A stretch of DNA of 64,000 nucleotides from Modestobacter sp. VKM Ac-2984 (GTDB taxonomy: Bacteria; Actinomycetota; Actinomycetes; Mycobacteriales; Geodermatophilaceae). Made by a program: the position numbers and the translations under genes. Location of the stretch: NCBI RefSeq assembly GCF_026967985.1, contig NZ_JAPVBJ010000001.1, positions 310,001 through 374,000 of the forward strand, given 5' to 3'. The notes below the pieces were generated by a model, which was not told the DNA's origin, did no database searches, and saw only the letters and a list, made by a program, of their open reading frames with translations. Below, piece after piece: positions 24,948 through 34,489 of this stretch; position 1 is the stretch's first letter, and every line of letters begins with the position of its first letter.

Positions 24948-26462
24948 GTGCCGCCTACCATCTCCGCCACCGACCGCCCGCTCGAGAAGCTGACCGCCGA
25001 CGCCGTCGTCGTCGGGGTCGGCAAGGGACCCGCCGGCCTGGTGTCCACGCCGGGGGCCGACGCGGTCGACCGGCTGCTCGGTGGCCGGCTCCTCGCCGCG
25101 CTGGCCGATCTCGGTGCCCGGGGAGCCGAGGACGAGGTCACCAAGCTGCCCACCTTCGGCCAGGGTCCCTTCCCGGTCGTGGCCGTGGCCGGGCTGGGCG
25201 CCCCGCAGGCCGACGGCTCGTACTCGGCCGAGGCGGTCCGCCGGGCCGCAGGCGCCGCCAGCCGCGCGCTGACCGGCCGCAGTTCACTGGTCAGCCTGCT
25301 CGCCGCCGTGGGCGGCGCACCGGACGCCGAGCGGCTGCACGCCGTCGGCGAGGGGTCGCTGCTCGGGGCCTACGAGTTCACCGCCTACAAGTCCGACCTC
25401 CCGGCGGACCGCCCCGCCCCGCCGTCCTCGGTGGAGCTCGTCGTCCCCGACGCCGGCGCCGCCAAGGCGCCGCTGGCCCGGGTGCGGGCGGTCGCCGACG
25501 CCGTTGCCCTCGTCCGCGACCTGGTCAACGCCCCGCCGAACGACCTGTACCCGGCCGAGCTGGCCGCCCGCGGTGCCGCGGCCGGCAAGAAGGCGGGGCT
25601 GTCGGTCGAGGTGCTCGACGAGAAGGCCCTGGCCGCTGGCGGGTACGGCGGCATCCTCGCCGTCGGCGGCGGCTCGAGCCGCGGGCCGCGGCTGCTGCGT
25701 CTGGAGTACAAGGGCAAGAAGGCCAAGACGAGCGTCGCGCTGGTCGGCAAGGGCATCACGTTCGACTCCGGCGGCATCTCGATCAAGCCCGCCGCGAAGA
25801 TGGAGGACATGAAGAGCGACATGGCCGGTGCCGCGGCCGTGATCGCCACCATCTGCCTGGTCGCCGAGCTCGGCCTCCCGGTCGACGTGACCGCCACCGT
25901 GCCGATCGCCGAGAACATGCCCAGCGGCACCGCCTACCGCCCGGCCGACGTGGTGACGTTCCGCAACGGCAAGAAGGCGGAGATCACGAACACCGACGCC
26001 GAGGGCCGGGTCGTGCTCGCCGACGCCATCTGCCGGGCCGTCGAGGACTCCCCCGCCCACCTGCTGGAGACCTCGACGCTGACCGGCGCACAGCTGGTCG
26101 CCCTGGGCACCCGCACCGCCGGCGTGATGGGCAGCGACGACCTGCGGGACGCCGTCGTCGCGGCCAGCCGGCGCAGCGGGGAGCCGATGTGGGCGATGCC
26201 GCTGCCGCCGGAGCTGCGTCGCGGTCTGGACTCCCCGATCGCGGACATGGTCAACGCGAACGCCGACCGGATGGGGGGGATGCTCGTGGGCGGGCACTTC
26301 CTGTCCGAGTTCGTCCCCGCCGGCCTGCCCTGGGCGCACATCGACGTGGCCGGCCCGGCCTACAACACCGGGGCGCCCTGGGGCTACACGCCGAAGGGCG
26401 GCACCGGTGTCCCGGTCCGCACCCTGCTCGCCACGATCGAGGGCCTGATCGCGGGCCGGTGA
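24948..26462 (+). CDS. pepA: Leucyl aminopeptidase (M17)
   Basis: 504 residues from GTG 24948. Cytosolic two-metal exopeptidase. The C-terminal catalytic domain shows VALVGKGITFDSGGISIKP, MKSDMAGAAAV and the M17 signature NTDAEGRVVLADA; metal ligands Lys/Asp/Asp/Glu are all present. The N-terminal domain is the usual variable regulatory one. Followed by a terminator at 26469. Matches Rv2213 (pepB) in position. Confidence 0.93.
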   Translation: MPPTISATDRPLEKLTADAVVVGVGKGPAGLVSTPGADAVDRLLGGRLLAALADLGARGAEDEVTKLPTFGQGPFPVVAVAGLGAPQADGSYSAEAVRRAAGAASRALTGRSSLVSLLAAVGGAPDAERLHAVGEGSLLGAYEFTAYKSDLPADRPAPPSSVELVVPDAGAAKAPLARVRAVADAVALVRDLVNAPPNDLYPAELAARGAAAGKKAGLSVEVLDEKALAAGGYGGILAVGGGSSRGPRLLRLEYKGKKAKTSVALVGKGITFDSGGISIKPAAKMEDMKSDMAGAAAVIATICLVAELGLPVDVTATVPIAENMPSGTAYRPADVVTFRNGKKAEITNTDAEGRVVLADAICRAVEDSPAHLLETSTLTGAQLVALGTRTAGVMGSDDLRDAVVAASRRSGEPMWAMPLPPELRRGLDSPIADMVNANADRMGGMLVGGHFLSEFVPAGLPWAHIDVAGPAYNTGAPWGYTPKGGTGVPVRTLLATIEGLIAGR

Positions 26463-26468
26463 ACTGAC

Positions 26469-26498
26469 GGCCCCCTGCCCCGGACGGGGTGGGGGGCC
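26469..26498. terminator. Hairpin between pepA and a convergent small gene
   Basis: GGCCCCCTGCCCCG folds on CGGGGTGGGGGGCC with two T-G wobbles, directly after the pepA stop and five bases from the opposing stop at 26504. Confidence 0.65.
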
Positions 26499-26503
26499 AT
26501 CCG

Positions 26504-26866
26504 CTACAGCTTGTCGTCCGCCTTCTGGCGGGCGCTCCAGTCGCGCATCCGCTGCGGGTAGCCGGTGATCTGCGCGTCGTAGACCGGGACGGTGAGGTCC
26601 CGGGAGAGCTTGCGGGCGGTCTCCGGACCGTCGATCCGCCGACGTGTCCACTCCCCGTCGGCGGCGACCAACAGGATCGTCGTCTCGGTCACCGCCGTGC
26701 GGGGTTCGACGTACCCCTCGACACCCCGCCGGGTGGCGACGAACTGCTCCAGGTGGCTGAGGTCCGCCGACCCCGAGGCGCGGTCGAGCGTGCCCCGCCG
26801 GCCACGGCCCTTCCCGGCGGCCCCGCTGCTCCCGCGGCGGCCACGCAGCCGGTCGATCAGCCCCAT
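26504..26866 (-). CDS. Conserved hypothetical protein, 120 residues
   Basis: Starts at ATG 26866 with GGAG seven bases upstream; a longer open frame to 27061 would run into the lpdA leader and lacks a site. A basic N-terminal stretch (MGLIDRLRGRRGSSG, to about residue 30) precedes a compact domain with SADLSHLEQFVATRRGVEGYVEP, TAVTETTILLVAADGEWTRRRI and DLTVPVYDAQITGYPQRMRDW. The last part is well conserved in actinobacteria beside lpdA as far as I recall; function unknown. Cytoplasmic. Confidence 0.8.
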   Translation of the reverse strand: MGLIDRLRGRRGSSGAAGKGRGRRGTLDRASGSADLSHLEQFVATRRGVEGYVEPRTAVTETTILLVAADGEWTRRRIDGPETARKLSRDLTVPVYDAQITGYPQRMRDWSARQKADDKL

Positions 26867-27026
26867 CGCACTGCTCCAGTCCTCGCCGGTCGCGGGTTGC
26901 TCCGCGACGCACTCGCGGAGTGCAACGGAGCACCTCAACGCGTCGTTCCCGGGAGTGGCAGGATGGGCACGCGCAGGATCGCCGTGCCCGGAGCACCTCC
27001 GGGCCACCCAGCACTGAGGAGCAGCC

Positions 27027-28409
27027 GTGAGCGCACCGACCACCCCCGCTGACCTGGTCATCCTCGGTGGTGGCTCGGGTGGCTACGCCGCCGCACTGCG
27101 CGCCGCCGAGCTGGGCATGTCCGTCGTCCTGATCGAGCGCGACAAGGTCGGCGGCACCTGCCTGCACCGCGGCTGCATCCCCACCAAGGCCCTGCTGCAC
27201 ACCGCCGAGGTCGCCGACAACGCCCGCGAGGGCGAGCAGTTCGGCGTCAAGTCGACCCTCTCGGGCATCGACATGGACGGGGTGAACGCCTACAAGGACG
27301 GCGTCATCAGCAAGAACCACAAGGGCCTGCAGGGTCTGATCAAGAGCCGCGGCATCACCTACGTGGAGGGCGAGGGCAAGCTCGTCTCCCCCACCGCGGT
27401 CCAGGTCGGCGACGCGACCTATGAGGGCCGCCACGTCCTGCTCGCCACCGGCTCCTACGCCCGCTCGCTGCCGGGCATCGAGATCGACGGCACCAAGGTC
27501 ATCACCAGCGACCACGCGCTGAAGCTCGACCGGGTGCCGGCGTCGGCGATCGTCCTCGGCGGCGGGGTCATCGGCTGCGAGTTCGCCAGCGCCTGGAAGT
27601 CCTTCGGCGTCGACGTGACCATCGTCGAGGGCCTGCCCCACCTGGTGCCGCTGGAGGACGAGTCGTCCTCCAAGCTGCTGGAGCGCGCGTTCCGCCGCCG
27701 CAAGATCGACTTCTCCCTGGGCAGCCGGGTGGCCAGCGTGCAGACCACCGCCGACGGCGTGAAGGTCGCCCTGGAGAACGGCAAGGAGTACGAGGCCGAG
27801 CTGGTGCTCGTCGCCGTCGGCCGCGGCCCGGTCAGCCAGGGCCTGGGCTACGAGGAGGCCGGCGTCGCCATGGACCGCGGCTACGTCCTCGTCGACGAGT
27901 ACTGCCAGACGAACGTGCCGACCATCTCCGCCGTCGGTGACCTGATCCCGACCCTGCAGCTGGCGCACGTCGGCTTCGGCGAGGGCATCCTCGTGGCCGA
28001 GCGCCTCGCCGGGCTGCCGGTCGTGCCGATCGACTACGCGGGCGTCCCGCGGGTCACCTACTCCGAGCCCGAGGTCGCCTCCGTCGGCCTGACCGAGGCC
28101 CAGGCCAAGGAGAAGCACGGCGAGATCGAGGTCGCCACCTACGACCTGGCCGGCAACGGCCGGGCCGCGATCCTGAAGACGGCCGGTGCGGTCAAGCTGA
28201 TCCGCGTCGCCGGCAACGGTCCGGTGGTCGGCGTCCACATGGTCGGCAGCCGGGTCGGCGACATGATCGCCGAGGCCCAGTTGGTCTACAACTGGGAGGC
28301 CCTGCCGGAGGAAGTCGCCCAGCTGATCCACCCGCACCCGACGCTGAGCGAGGCCCTCGGCGAGGCGGCGCTGGTCCTGGCCGGCAAGCCGCTGCACGCG
28401 CACGACTGA
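27027..28409 (+). CDS. lpdA: Dihydrolipoyl dehydrogenase (E3)
   Basis: 460 residues from GTG 27027, GAGGAG five bases upstream. FAD flavoprotein that reoxidises the dihydrolipoyl arms of 2-oxoacid dehydrogenase and glycine cleavage complexes. FAD loop GGGSGGYAAALRAAELG, redox pair GGTCLHRGCIP (CxxxxC), NAD loop GGGVIGCEFAS, second FAD motif SAVGDLIPTLQLAH and the C-terminal HPHPTLSEALGEA with the catalytic His/Glu pair are visible. Upstream of sucB on the same strand; a tandem repeat fills the gap. Confidence 0.95.
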   Translation: MSAPTTPADLVILGGGSGGYAAALRAAELGMSVVLIERDKVGGTCLHRGCIPTKALLHTAEVADNAREGEQFGVKSTLSGIDMDGVNAYKDGVISKNHKGLQGLIKSRGITYVEGEGKLVSPTAVQVGDATYEGRHVLLATGSYARSLPGIEIDGTKVITSDHALKLDRVPASAIVLGGGVIGCEFASAWKSFGVDVTIVEGLPHLVPLEDESSSKLLERAFRRRKIDFSLGSRVASVQTTADGVKVALENGKEYEAELVLVAVGRGPVSQGLGYEEAGVAMDRGYVLVDEYCQTNVPTISAVGDLIPTLQLAHVGFGEGILVAERLAGLPVVPIDYAGVPRVTYSEPEVASVGLTEAQAKEKHGEIEVATYDLAGNGRAAILKTAGAVKLIRVAGNGPVVGVHMVGSRVGDMIAEAQLVYNWEALPEEVAQLIHPHPTLSEALGEAALVLAGKPLHAHD

Positions 28410-28422
28410 CACACCACCTGCT

Positions 28423-28490
28423 CAGCACCACCGCCTGAACAGCGCCACCGCCTGAACAGCGCCACCGCCCGTACAGCACCACCCGCTGAG
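28423..28490 (+). repeat. 17-bp tandem repeat, four copies
   Basis: Unit CAGCGCCACCGCCTGAA, at 28423, 28440, 28457 and 28474, the second and third most alike and the outer ones diverged, plus a fifth degenerate unit to 28507. It occupies almost the whole lpdA-sucB gap. The sucB ribosome site is downstream of it. Confidence 0.85.
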
Positions 28491-28523
28491 CACGACCCCA
28501 CGACCTGAGGAGACCTGCCTTCG

Positions 28524-30374
28524 ATGCCGACGTCCGTCACCATGCCCGCCCTGGGCGAGAGCGTCACCGAGGGCACGGTCACCCGCTGGCTGAAGCAGGA
28601 GGGTGACCAGGTCGAGGTCGACGAGCCCCTCCTCGAGGTCTCCACCGACAAGGTCGACACCGAGATCCCCTCCCCTGCCGCCGGTGTGCTCACCAAGATC
28701 GTCGTGGCCGAGGACGAGACGGTGGAGGTGGGCGCCGAGCTGGCCGTGATCGGTGGCGAGGACGGCGGCGACGCCGGCGCACCGGCAGAGGACGCCCCCG
28801 CCCAGGAGGCACCGGCCGAGGACACGGCCGCCGCCGAGGAGCCGGCCCAGGACGAGCAGGCCCCGGCCGAGCAGGCCGCCCCCGCGGCCGCTGAGCAGGA
28901 CGGCGACTCGGGCGGTTCCGGCGGCGGTGAGGGCACCTCGGTGACCATGCCGGCGCTGGGCGAGAGCGTCACCGAGGGCACCGTCACCCGCTGGCTGAAG
29001 CAGGAGGGTGACCAGGTCGAGGTCGACGAGCCCCTCCTCGAGGTCTCCACCGACAAGGTCGACACCGAGATCCCCTCCCCTGTGGCGGGCGTGCTCACCA
29101 AGATCGTCGTGGCCGAGGACGAGACGGTGGAGGTCGGCGCCGAGCTGGCCGTCATCGGTGGCTCCGGTGGCGGCTCCGCGAAGGCCGAGTCCGCACCGAA
29201 GGCCGAGCCCGCCGCGGAGCGAGAGCCGGCCCCGAAGGAGGAGCCGAAGCAGAAGGCGGCCCCCGAGGCGACCCAGCCGACCCCGGTCGAGGCCAACACC
29301 GACACCGGCCAGCCCGGCGCGGACTACGGCTCCAGCGGCAGCATGCCGACCGAGTCGCCCACCGACCAGCCGTCGCCCGCCGAGGCCGTCGCCCCGGCCT
29401 CCCGGCCCGCTGCAGCACCGGCGCCCGACGGTGGCGGCGCCTACGTCACCCCGCTGGTGCGTCGACTGGCCGCGGAGCACGGCGTCGACCTCGGGTCGGT
29501 GACCGGCACCGGTGTCGGTGGCCGGATCCGCAAGCAGGACGTGCTCGCCGCCGCCGAGGAGTCCAAGAAGGAGCCGGCCGCCGCGCCGGCTGCCGCCTCC
29601 TCCGGTGGTGCGCGCACCCCCTCGCCGGCCGCGACCCCGGACTCCTCCCTGCGGGGCAACACGGAGAAGCTCTCCCGGCTGCGCACCGTCATCGCCAAGC
29701 GGATGGTCGAGTCGCTGCAGATCAGCGCGCAGCTCACCACCGTCGTCGAGGCGGACGTCACCCGGATCGCCAACCTGCGCAACCAGGTGAAGAACGACTT
29801 CGCCGCCCGCGAGGGTGTGAAGCTGTCGTTCCTGCCGTTCTTCGCCAAGGCAGCGATCGAGGCCCTCAAGGCCCACCCCGTGGTCAACTCCTCGGTCGAC
29901 CTCGAGGCCGGGACGGTCACCTACCACGACGCCGAGAACCTGGGCGTCGCCGTGGACACCGAGCGTGGCCTGCTGGTGCCGGTCATCCGCGGTGCGGGCG
30001 ACCTCAACGTGCCCGGCATCGCCCGGAAGATCGCCGACCTGGCCGAGCGGACCCGCACCAACAAGATCACTCCGGACGAGCTCGGTGGCGGCACGTTCAC
30101 GCTGACCAACACCGGCAGCCGGGGCGCGCTGTTCGACACCCCGATCATCAACCAGCCCCAGGTCGCCATCCTGGGCGTCGGTTCGGTGGTGAAGCGCCCC
30201 GTGGTCGTCCAGGACCCGGAGCTCGGCGAGGTGATCGCGGTCCGCTCGATGGTGTACCTGGCGTTGAGCTACGACCACCGGATCGTCGACGGTGCCGACG
30301 CCGCCCGCTTCCTCACCACCGTGAAGGAGCGGCTCGAGGGCGGGCAGTTCCAGGGCGACTTGGGCATCTCCTGA
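28524..30374 (+). CDS. sucB: Dihydrolipoamide acyltransferase E2 (SucB/DlaT type, two lipoyl domains)
   Basis: 616 residues; GAGGAG seven to twelve bases upstream of ATG. Two lipoyl domains (about 2-78 and 138-213), each with the lipoylated Lys in [11 protein letters not shown], separated and followed by Ala/Glu/Pro-rich linkers; a peripheral subunit-binding domain ([23 protein letters not shown], about 310-340); and the acyltransferase core with the active-site [14 protein letters not shown] near the C-terminus. E2 of the 2-oxoglutarate and/or pyruvate dehydrogenase complexes; in mycobacteria the counterpart DlaT (Rv2215) serves pyruvate dehydrogenase. The two lipoyl copies are nearly identical in DNA. 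Works with lpdA upstream and lipB/lipA nearby. Confidence 0.93.
   Translation: MPTSVTMPALGESVTEGTVTRWLKQEGDQVEVDEPLLEVSTDKVDTEIPSPAAGVLTKIVVAEDETVEVGAELAVIGGEDGGDAGAPAEDAPAQEAPAEDTAAAEEPAQDEQAPAEQAAPAAAEQDGDSGGSGGGEGTSVTMPALGESVTEGTVTRWLKQEGDQVEVDEPLLEVSTDKVDTEIPSPVAGVLTKIVVAEDETVEVGAELAVIGGSGGGSAKAESAPKAEPAAEREPAPKEEPKQKAAPEATQPTPVEANTDTGQPGADYGSSGSMPTESPTDQPSPAEAVAPASRPAAAPAPDGGGAYVTPLVRRLAAEHGVDLGSVTGTGVGGRIRKQDVLAAAEESKKEPAAAPAAASSGGARTPSPAATPDSSLRGNTEKLSRLRTVIAKRMVESLQISAQLTTVVEADVTRIANLRNQVKNDFAAREGVKLSFLPFFAKAAIEALKAHPVVNSSVDLEAGTVTYHDAENLGVAVDTERGLLVPVIRGAGDLNVPGIARKIADLAERTRTNKITPDELGGGTFTLTNTGSRGALFDTPIINQPQVAILGVGSVVKRPVVVQDPELGEVIAVRSMVYLALSYDHRIVDGADAARFLTTVKERLEGGQFQGDLGIS
28536..28757 (+). 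repeat. First copy of a 222-bp internal repeat (lipoyl domain 1 of sucB)
   Basis: Same reading frame and order as 28941-29162; by eye about ten differing bases in 222, all but two synonymous, and one residue change (Ala to Val). Confidence 0.9.
28941..29162 (+). repeat. Second copy of the 222-bp internal repeat (lipoyl domain 2 of sucB)
   Basis: Offset 405 bases from the first copy; about 100 central bases are identical. Confidence 0.9.
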
Positions 30375-30383
30375 TCCACCGAT

Positions 30384-30413
30384 GAAGGGCCCCGGCTTCG
30401 GCCGGGGCCCTTC
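30384..30413 (+). terminator. Terminator after sucB
   Basis: Perfect 13-bp stem (GAAGGGCCCCGGC) capped by a stable TTCG tetraloop, starting ten bases after the sucB stop. Confidence 0.85.
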
Positions 30414-30460
30414 GTCGTCCGCCTGACGCAGGCCCGTGCACTGATCCGAAGGAGCACTCG

Positions 30461-31366
30461 ATGAAGGTGGCGGTCACCGGGTCCTCCGGGCTGATCGGAT
30501 CCGCGCTCGTCCCCGCGCTGGTGGCCGACGGGCACGAGGTGCTGCGCCTGGTGCGGCGCACCCCGCGCACCGCCGACGAGCACCGCTGGGAACCGGCGCA
30601 CCACGGCATCCCCGAGGGGCTGCTGACCGATGTGGACGCGGTGGTCAACCTCGCCGGGGTCGGGGTCGGTGACCGGCGCTGGACGGACAAGCACAAGAAG
30701 CAGGTGCTGGCCAGCCGGGTCCACAGCACGGCCACGGTGACCCAGGCACTCGTCGATGCGGTCGCCGCCGACCCCGACCGCGAGCGGGTGCTGTTGTCGG
30801 CGTCTGCGGTCGGCTGGTACGGCGACACCGGCGAGCGGGTGGTCGACGAGACCGCACCGGCCGGCGACGACTTCCTGGCCCAGGTCTGCGTCACCTGGGA
30901 AGGGACGACTGCCCCTGCGGCCGCCGCCGGGGTCCGCGTGGCGACGCTGCGCACCGGGCTCGTCCTCGGCCCCGGCGGGTTGCTCGGGCGGCTGCTCCCG
31001 CTGTTCCGCCTCGGCCTGGGCGGCAAGCTGGCCTCGGGCCGGCAGTACATGCCCTGGATCAGCCTGCAGGACGAGGTCGACGCGATCCGGTTCCTGCTCA
31101 CCGCGCCGGTGTCCGGTCCGGTCAACCTCACCGCCCCCAGCCCGGCCACCAACGCGGAGTTCACCGCGGCGCTCGCCGAGGTCGTGCACCGGCCGGCGGT
31201 CTTGACCGTCCCGGGCTTCGCCCTGCGGTTGACCCTCGGGGAGTTCGCCGACGTGGGCGTCCTGGCCGGCCAGCGGGCCGTGCCGGAGGTCCTGCGGTCC
31301 GCCGGGTTCCGGTTCACCCACGAGGACCTCCAGGCGGCGCTCCGCGCTGCCGTCGCCGCGCGCTGA
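30461..31366 (+). CDS. TIGR01777 family NAD(P)-dependent epimerase (SDR)
   Basis: 301 residues, ATG 30461 with AAGGAG six bases before. Extended short-chain dehydrogenase with the nucleotide loop TGSSGLIGSALVPAL, NLAGVGVGDRRWTDKHKKQVLASR and WYGDTGERVVDE (active-site Tyr region atypical for epimerases), PWISLQDEVDAI, and the C-terminal DUF1731-like tail (VLRSAGFRFTHEDLQAALRA). Family linked to cell division inhibitor SulA misannotation; true substrate unknown. It follows sucB after a strong terminator, as Rv2216 follows dlaT. Confidence 0.92.
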   Translation: MKVAVTGSSGLIGSALVPALVADGHEVLRLVRRTPRTADEHRWEPAHHGIPEGLLTDVDAVVNLAGVGVGDRRWTDKHKKQVLASRVHSTATVTQALVDAVAADPDRERVLLSASAVGWYGDTGERVVDETAPAGDDFLAQVCVTWEGTTAPAAAAGVRVATLRTGLVLGPGGLLGRLLPLFRLGLGGKLASGRQYMPWISLQDEVDAIRFLLTAPVSGPVNLTAPSPATNAEFTAALAEVVHRPAVLTVPGFALRLTLGEFADVGVLAGQRAVPEVLRSAGFRFTHEDLQAALRAAVAAR

Positions 31367-31370
31367 CCCC

Positions 31371-33041
31371 TCACCCGCCCAGCCGGGCGTCGGCGATCCG
31401 CCAGCCGTCCGCCGTGCGCTCCAGGACCAGCCGGACCGGCGCCTCACCCCGAGCAGGGACCTCGGCGACCACCGTGGGCTCGGCCCCACCGGCTCGCACG
31501 ACCCGGTAGGCCGGCAACGCGTCCACCAGCTGCACCTCGACCCGGGCGGGCCCCTGGGCCGTCACCTCGATCAGGCGGACCAGCCGGGGCGCGAAGCCGT
31601 CCAGCCGCTGACCGGCCCCGACCAGCTGCTGGACCTGGTCGGTGTCGCGGGCCAGCAGCGCGCTGCCGGACGCGTGCACCTCCGCCAGCACCGTCGGGTC
31701 GGCCTCGACGAAGGCCGTGCTGCGCCGGACGTAGAGGTCGGTGAGCACCGCGGCCCACTCGCCGTCCTCGACCGGAGCTGCTGACCGGTCGGCCGGTGAC
31801 GCCGAGCCGTCACCCGCGAGCTCGTCCGGGGCGGTCGGTGTCGGGGACGCGGAGAGGACGGTGCTCGCCGTGGCTCGGCCTGCGGCCGGTACCGGGTCGG
31901 CGCTCGACCCACCCCAGCCCGCTCCGAGCCAGGTCACGCCGGCCAGCGCGGCCGCGACGGCGACGAGCACCAGGCCGGCCGTCGCCGCGCGTCGCACCGC
32001 GCCCATGACCAGCGGTCCCAACTCCACGTCACCGCCCCCTCGGGCGGCGACGACCCGGTCACCGAGCCGCCCCCGCAGCTGCGCCCACCGGCCGTCCGGG
32101 ACCGGCACCGCATGTGCGGCACGGGGTCGGCGGCCCGGGACCTGGTGGGTCAGCTCCGTCCGTGGGCCCCGGCCGGTGGCCCCGAGTTCGCCATCGGGGA
32201 CGCCGGCCACCGGGAGGCGGACGGGCTCCGGCCGGCAGGAGTGGCGGAGGTCGAGGGCGAACGCAGCGGCGGAACCCCGCAGATGCGGCTCGGCCGACAG
32301 CCCGCGGAGGACCACGCGCACCAGCTCCTCGGGTGCCTCGGGGGCCAGGAGCGTCAGGTCGGGGATCTCGCCGCCGGCCGCGACGGCGAGCGTGCCCGCC
32401 GGGTCCGCGGCGTTCCAGGGGGCGACCCCGGTGAGCGCGTGGAAGGCCGCCGCGGCGACGCCGAAGACGTCCGACGCCGGGCCGGGTGCACCGCCGCGGG
32501 CCACCACCGGGTCGACGTACGCCGGGGTGACCTCGGCCCGTGCGGTGTCCCCGACCAGCCGGGCGGTGCCCAGGTCGGTGAGCACCGGGCGGCCCTCGGC
32601 CGTGAACACGACGTTGCCGGGCGACAGGTCACCGTGCACGACCCCCCGCTCGTGGGCGTGGGCCAGCGCGGCCGCCACCGGGGCCACCGTGGTGACCACC
32701 TCTCCCGGGCGCAACCGCCCCCGCCGGGACAGCAGGGCGGCCAGGCTGCCGCCGGCGAGCAGGTCGAGCACCAGCGCCACCTGAGCAGGTTCGCCGCGCA
32801 CCTCCCGACGGACGACGTGGTGCAGCCGCACCAGGTGCGGGTGGTCGAGCTCGCCGAGCAGTCCCGCCTCGCGCTCCTGCCGTTCCGGGTCGCCCCGCAC
32901 CAGCACCTTGACCGCCACCGGCGGGCCGCCCGACCGCGGTCGGGCCCGCCACACCTGCCCCGAGCCACCCCGGCCCAGGAGCTCTTCGAGCACGTAGCCG
33001 GGCACGACGGGAGCCGCCGACAGGGAGGGCTGCGCAGGCAT
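31371..33041 (-). CDS. Transmembrane serine/threonine protein kinase, atypical catalytic loop
   Basis: 556 residues from ATG 33041 (TACGGT six bases upstream). Kinase domain about 15-270: glycine loop GRGGSGQVWRA, Lys45 in VAVKVL, catalytic loop VVHGDLSPGNV with Asp138 and Asn143 but Gly instead of the usual Arg (HGD), and DLG in place of DFG at about 156. That makes it a non-RD kinase. A juxtamembrane stretch leads to one helix (about 352-372) and an extracytoplasmic C-terminal domain (about 415-556) with VLTDLYVRRSTAFVEADPTVLAEV, resembling NTF2-like sensor folds rather than PASTA repeats. Divergent from an oxidoreductase gene. Ligand and targets unknown. Confidence 0.88.
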   Translation of the reverse strand: MPAQPSLSAAPVVPGYVLEELLGRGGSGQVWRARPRSGGPPVAVKVLVRGDPERQEREAGLLGELDHPHLVRLHHVVRREVRGEPAQVALVLDLLAGGSLAALLSRRGRLRPGEVVTTVAPVAAALAHAHERGVVHGDLSPGNVVFTAEGRPVLTDLGTARLVGDTARAEVTPAYVDPVVARGGAPGPASDVFGVAAAAFHALTGVAPWNAADPAGTLAVAAGGEIPDLTLLAPEAPEELVRVVLRGLSAEPHLRGSAAAFALDLRHSCRPEPVRLPVAGVPDGELGATGRGPRTELTHQVPGRRPRAAHAVPVPDGRWAQLRGRLGDRVVAARGGGDVELGPLVMGAVRRAATAGLVLVAVAAALAGVTWLGAGWGGSSADPVPAAGRATASTVLSASPTPTAPDELAGDGSASPADRSAAPVEDGEWAAVLTDLYVRRSTAFVEADPTVLAEVHASGSALLARDTDQVQQLVGAGQRLDGFAPRLVRLIEVTAQGPARVEVQLVDALPAYRVVRAGGAEPTVVAEVPARGEAPVRLVLERTADGWRIADARLGG

Positions 33042-33047
33042 GCCGGG

Positions 33048-33053
33048 ACCGTA
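33048..33053 (-). promoter_or_regulatory. -10 box TACGGT of the kinase gene
   Basis: Ends six bases before ATG 33041 on the minus strand. Confidence 0.55.
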
Positions 33054-33147
33054 GGGCCGACGGGCGGTCTCCCGCTGAGCCCGTCCACAGGCCCCGATGC
33101 AGTCCACAGATCCGCCGCGGGGCAGGGCGGGCCGCCCCGGGACCGCT

Positions 33148-33153
33148 TAGGTT
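33148..33153 (+). promoter_or_regulatory. -10 box TAGGTT of the FAD oxidoreductase gene
   Basis: Ends six bases before ATG 33160; back-to-back with the kinase promoter. Confidence 0.55.
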
Positions 33154-33159
33154 CGGGCC

Positions 33160-34434
33160 ATGTCGCTGCCATACCGTGCCGAGGTCGTCGTGGTCGGTGC
33201 GGGGCTGGCCGGGCTGAGTGCGGCCACCCGGCTGGCCGCGGCTGGCCGCGACGTCCACCTGGTCGACGCCGCCCAGCACCCGGGCGGTCGGCTGTCGACC
33301 TCCCGGGTCGACGGCTTCCTGGTCGACCGCGGCTTCCAGGTGTTCAACACCGGCTACCCACGGGCCGCCGACCTCGACCTGCCGGCGCTAGACCTGGGCT
33401 GGTTCTGGACGGGCGCGGTGGTCCGGGTCGACGGACGCGCCCACCGGGTGGTCGACCCCCGCCAGCACCCGGCCACCGTCGTGGACACCCTGCGGGCACC
33501 CCTGGGCGGGCCGGTCCGGGCGGCCGCGCTCGCCGCCTTCTCCGCCCGGGCCGGATACGCACCGGTGTCCCGGTTGCTGGCGGCCCGGGAACGCAGCGCC
33601 GACGAGGCCCTCCGTGCCGCCGGTGTCGGTGAGCGCGCCCTCGAGGTGTTCCTGCGTCCCTTCCTGGCCGGCGTCCTGTTGGAGGACCGCCTGGAGACCT
33701 CGAGCCGCTACCTGGACCTGGTCTGGCGCAGCTTCGTCCGGGGCCGGGTCGGCCTCCCCGCCGGTGGGATGCAGGCGATCGGCGAGCAGCTCGCCGGCCG
33801 GCTCCCCGCCGACCGGGTGCACCTCGGCGTCCGCGTGACCGGCGTCGAGGGTGCCTCGGTGCGCACCGACGGCGGCACCACGACCGCCGACGTCGTCGTG
33901 GTGGCGACCGACCCCGACACCGCTGCGGTCCTGCTCCCCGGGGTCGAGGCGTCGGCGCCCCGGCAGGTGACCACGCACCTGCACGTGCTGCCGGAGTCGC
34001 CCTGGTCGGCGCCGCTGATCGTGCTCGGGCAGCCCCGTGGTCAGCTGGTGAACAGCGCAGTGGTCTCGGACGCGCAGCCGGCGTACAGCCCCGACGGTCG
34101 GGCGCTGGTCGCCAGCTCGACCCTGGCGCCGACCCGGGAGCCCGACGTCCGCGAGGAGGTGGCACGCCTGCACGGTGTCGCCGCCACCGACCTGGAGCAC
34201 CTCACCACCGTCACGGTGACCGGGGCGCAGCCGGCGGCGACTCCCCCGCTGCAGCACCGGCGCCCGGTCGACCTGGGCGGTGGGCTGTTCGTCTGCGGAG
34301 ACCACCGCGACACCCCGTCCATCCAGGGTGCGATGGCCAGCGGGGCCCGCACCGCGCGGGCCGTGCTCCGGCACCTCGGCGCCCCGCTCCCGACGACCAC
34401 TGCCCCGACCACCGCCGACCCGGGGGCCGGCTGA
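33160..34434 (+). CDS. FAD/NAD(P)-binding amine-oxidase-like oxidoreductase
   Basis: 424 residues. N-terminal dinucleotide loop [20 protein letters not shown] followed by [28 protein letters not shown], the pattern of the protoporphyrinogen oxidase/monoamine oxidase/carotenoid desaturase superfamily. A second FAD contact is at the C-terminus ([30 protein letters not shown]). Substrate cannot be told; carotenoid or other isoprenoid chemistry is possible in this pigmented family, unproven. Single gene, leaderless, divergent from the kinase. Confidence 0.88.
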   Translation: MSLPYRAEVVVVGAGLAGLSAATRLAAAGRDVHLVDAAQHPGGRLSTSRVDGFLVDRGFQVFNTGYPRAADLDLPALDLGWFWTGAVVRVDGRAHRVVDPRQHPATVVDTLRAPLGGPVRAAALAAFSARAGYAPVSRLLAARERSADEALRAAGVGERALEVFLRPFLAGVLLEDRLETSSRYLDLVWRSFVRGRVGLPAGGMQAIGEQLAGRLPADRVHLGVRVTGVEGASVRTDGGTTTADVVVVATDPDTAAVLLPGVEASAPRQVTTHLHVLPESPWSAPLIVLGQPRGQLVNSAVVSDAQPAYSPDGRALVASSTLAPTREPDVREEVARLHGVAATDLEHLTTVTVTGAQPAATPPLQHRRPVDLGGGLFVCGDHRDTPSIQGAMASGARTARAVLRHLGAPLPTTTAPTTADPGAG

Positions 34435-34476
34435 GCACGGGTGGGCGGTCGGGCACACGCGCCGCGGTGCACGGCA

Positions 34477-34482
34477 TACGCT
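34477..34482 (+). promoter_or_regulatory. -10 box TACGCT of lipB
   Basis: Ends seven bases before ATG 34490. Confidence 0.6.
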
Positions 34483-34489
34483 CGGCGGC

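Noticed and set aside
25284-28412. 1042-codon minus-strand frame opposite pepA and lpdA
   Set aside because: Shadow frame with no motif; both genes on the other strand are well-known families.
28423-28507. CRISPR array
   Set aside because: 17-bp units are contiguous without spacers and no cas genes are present.
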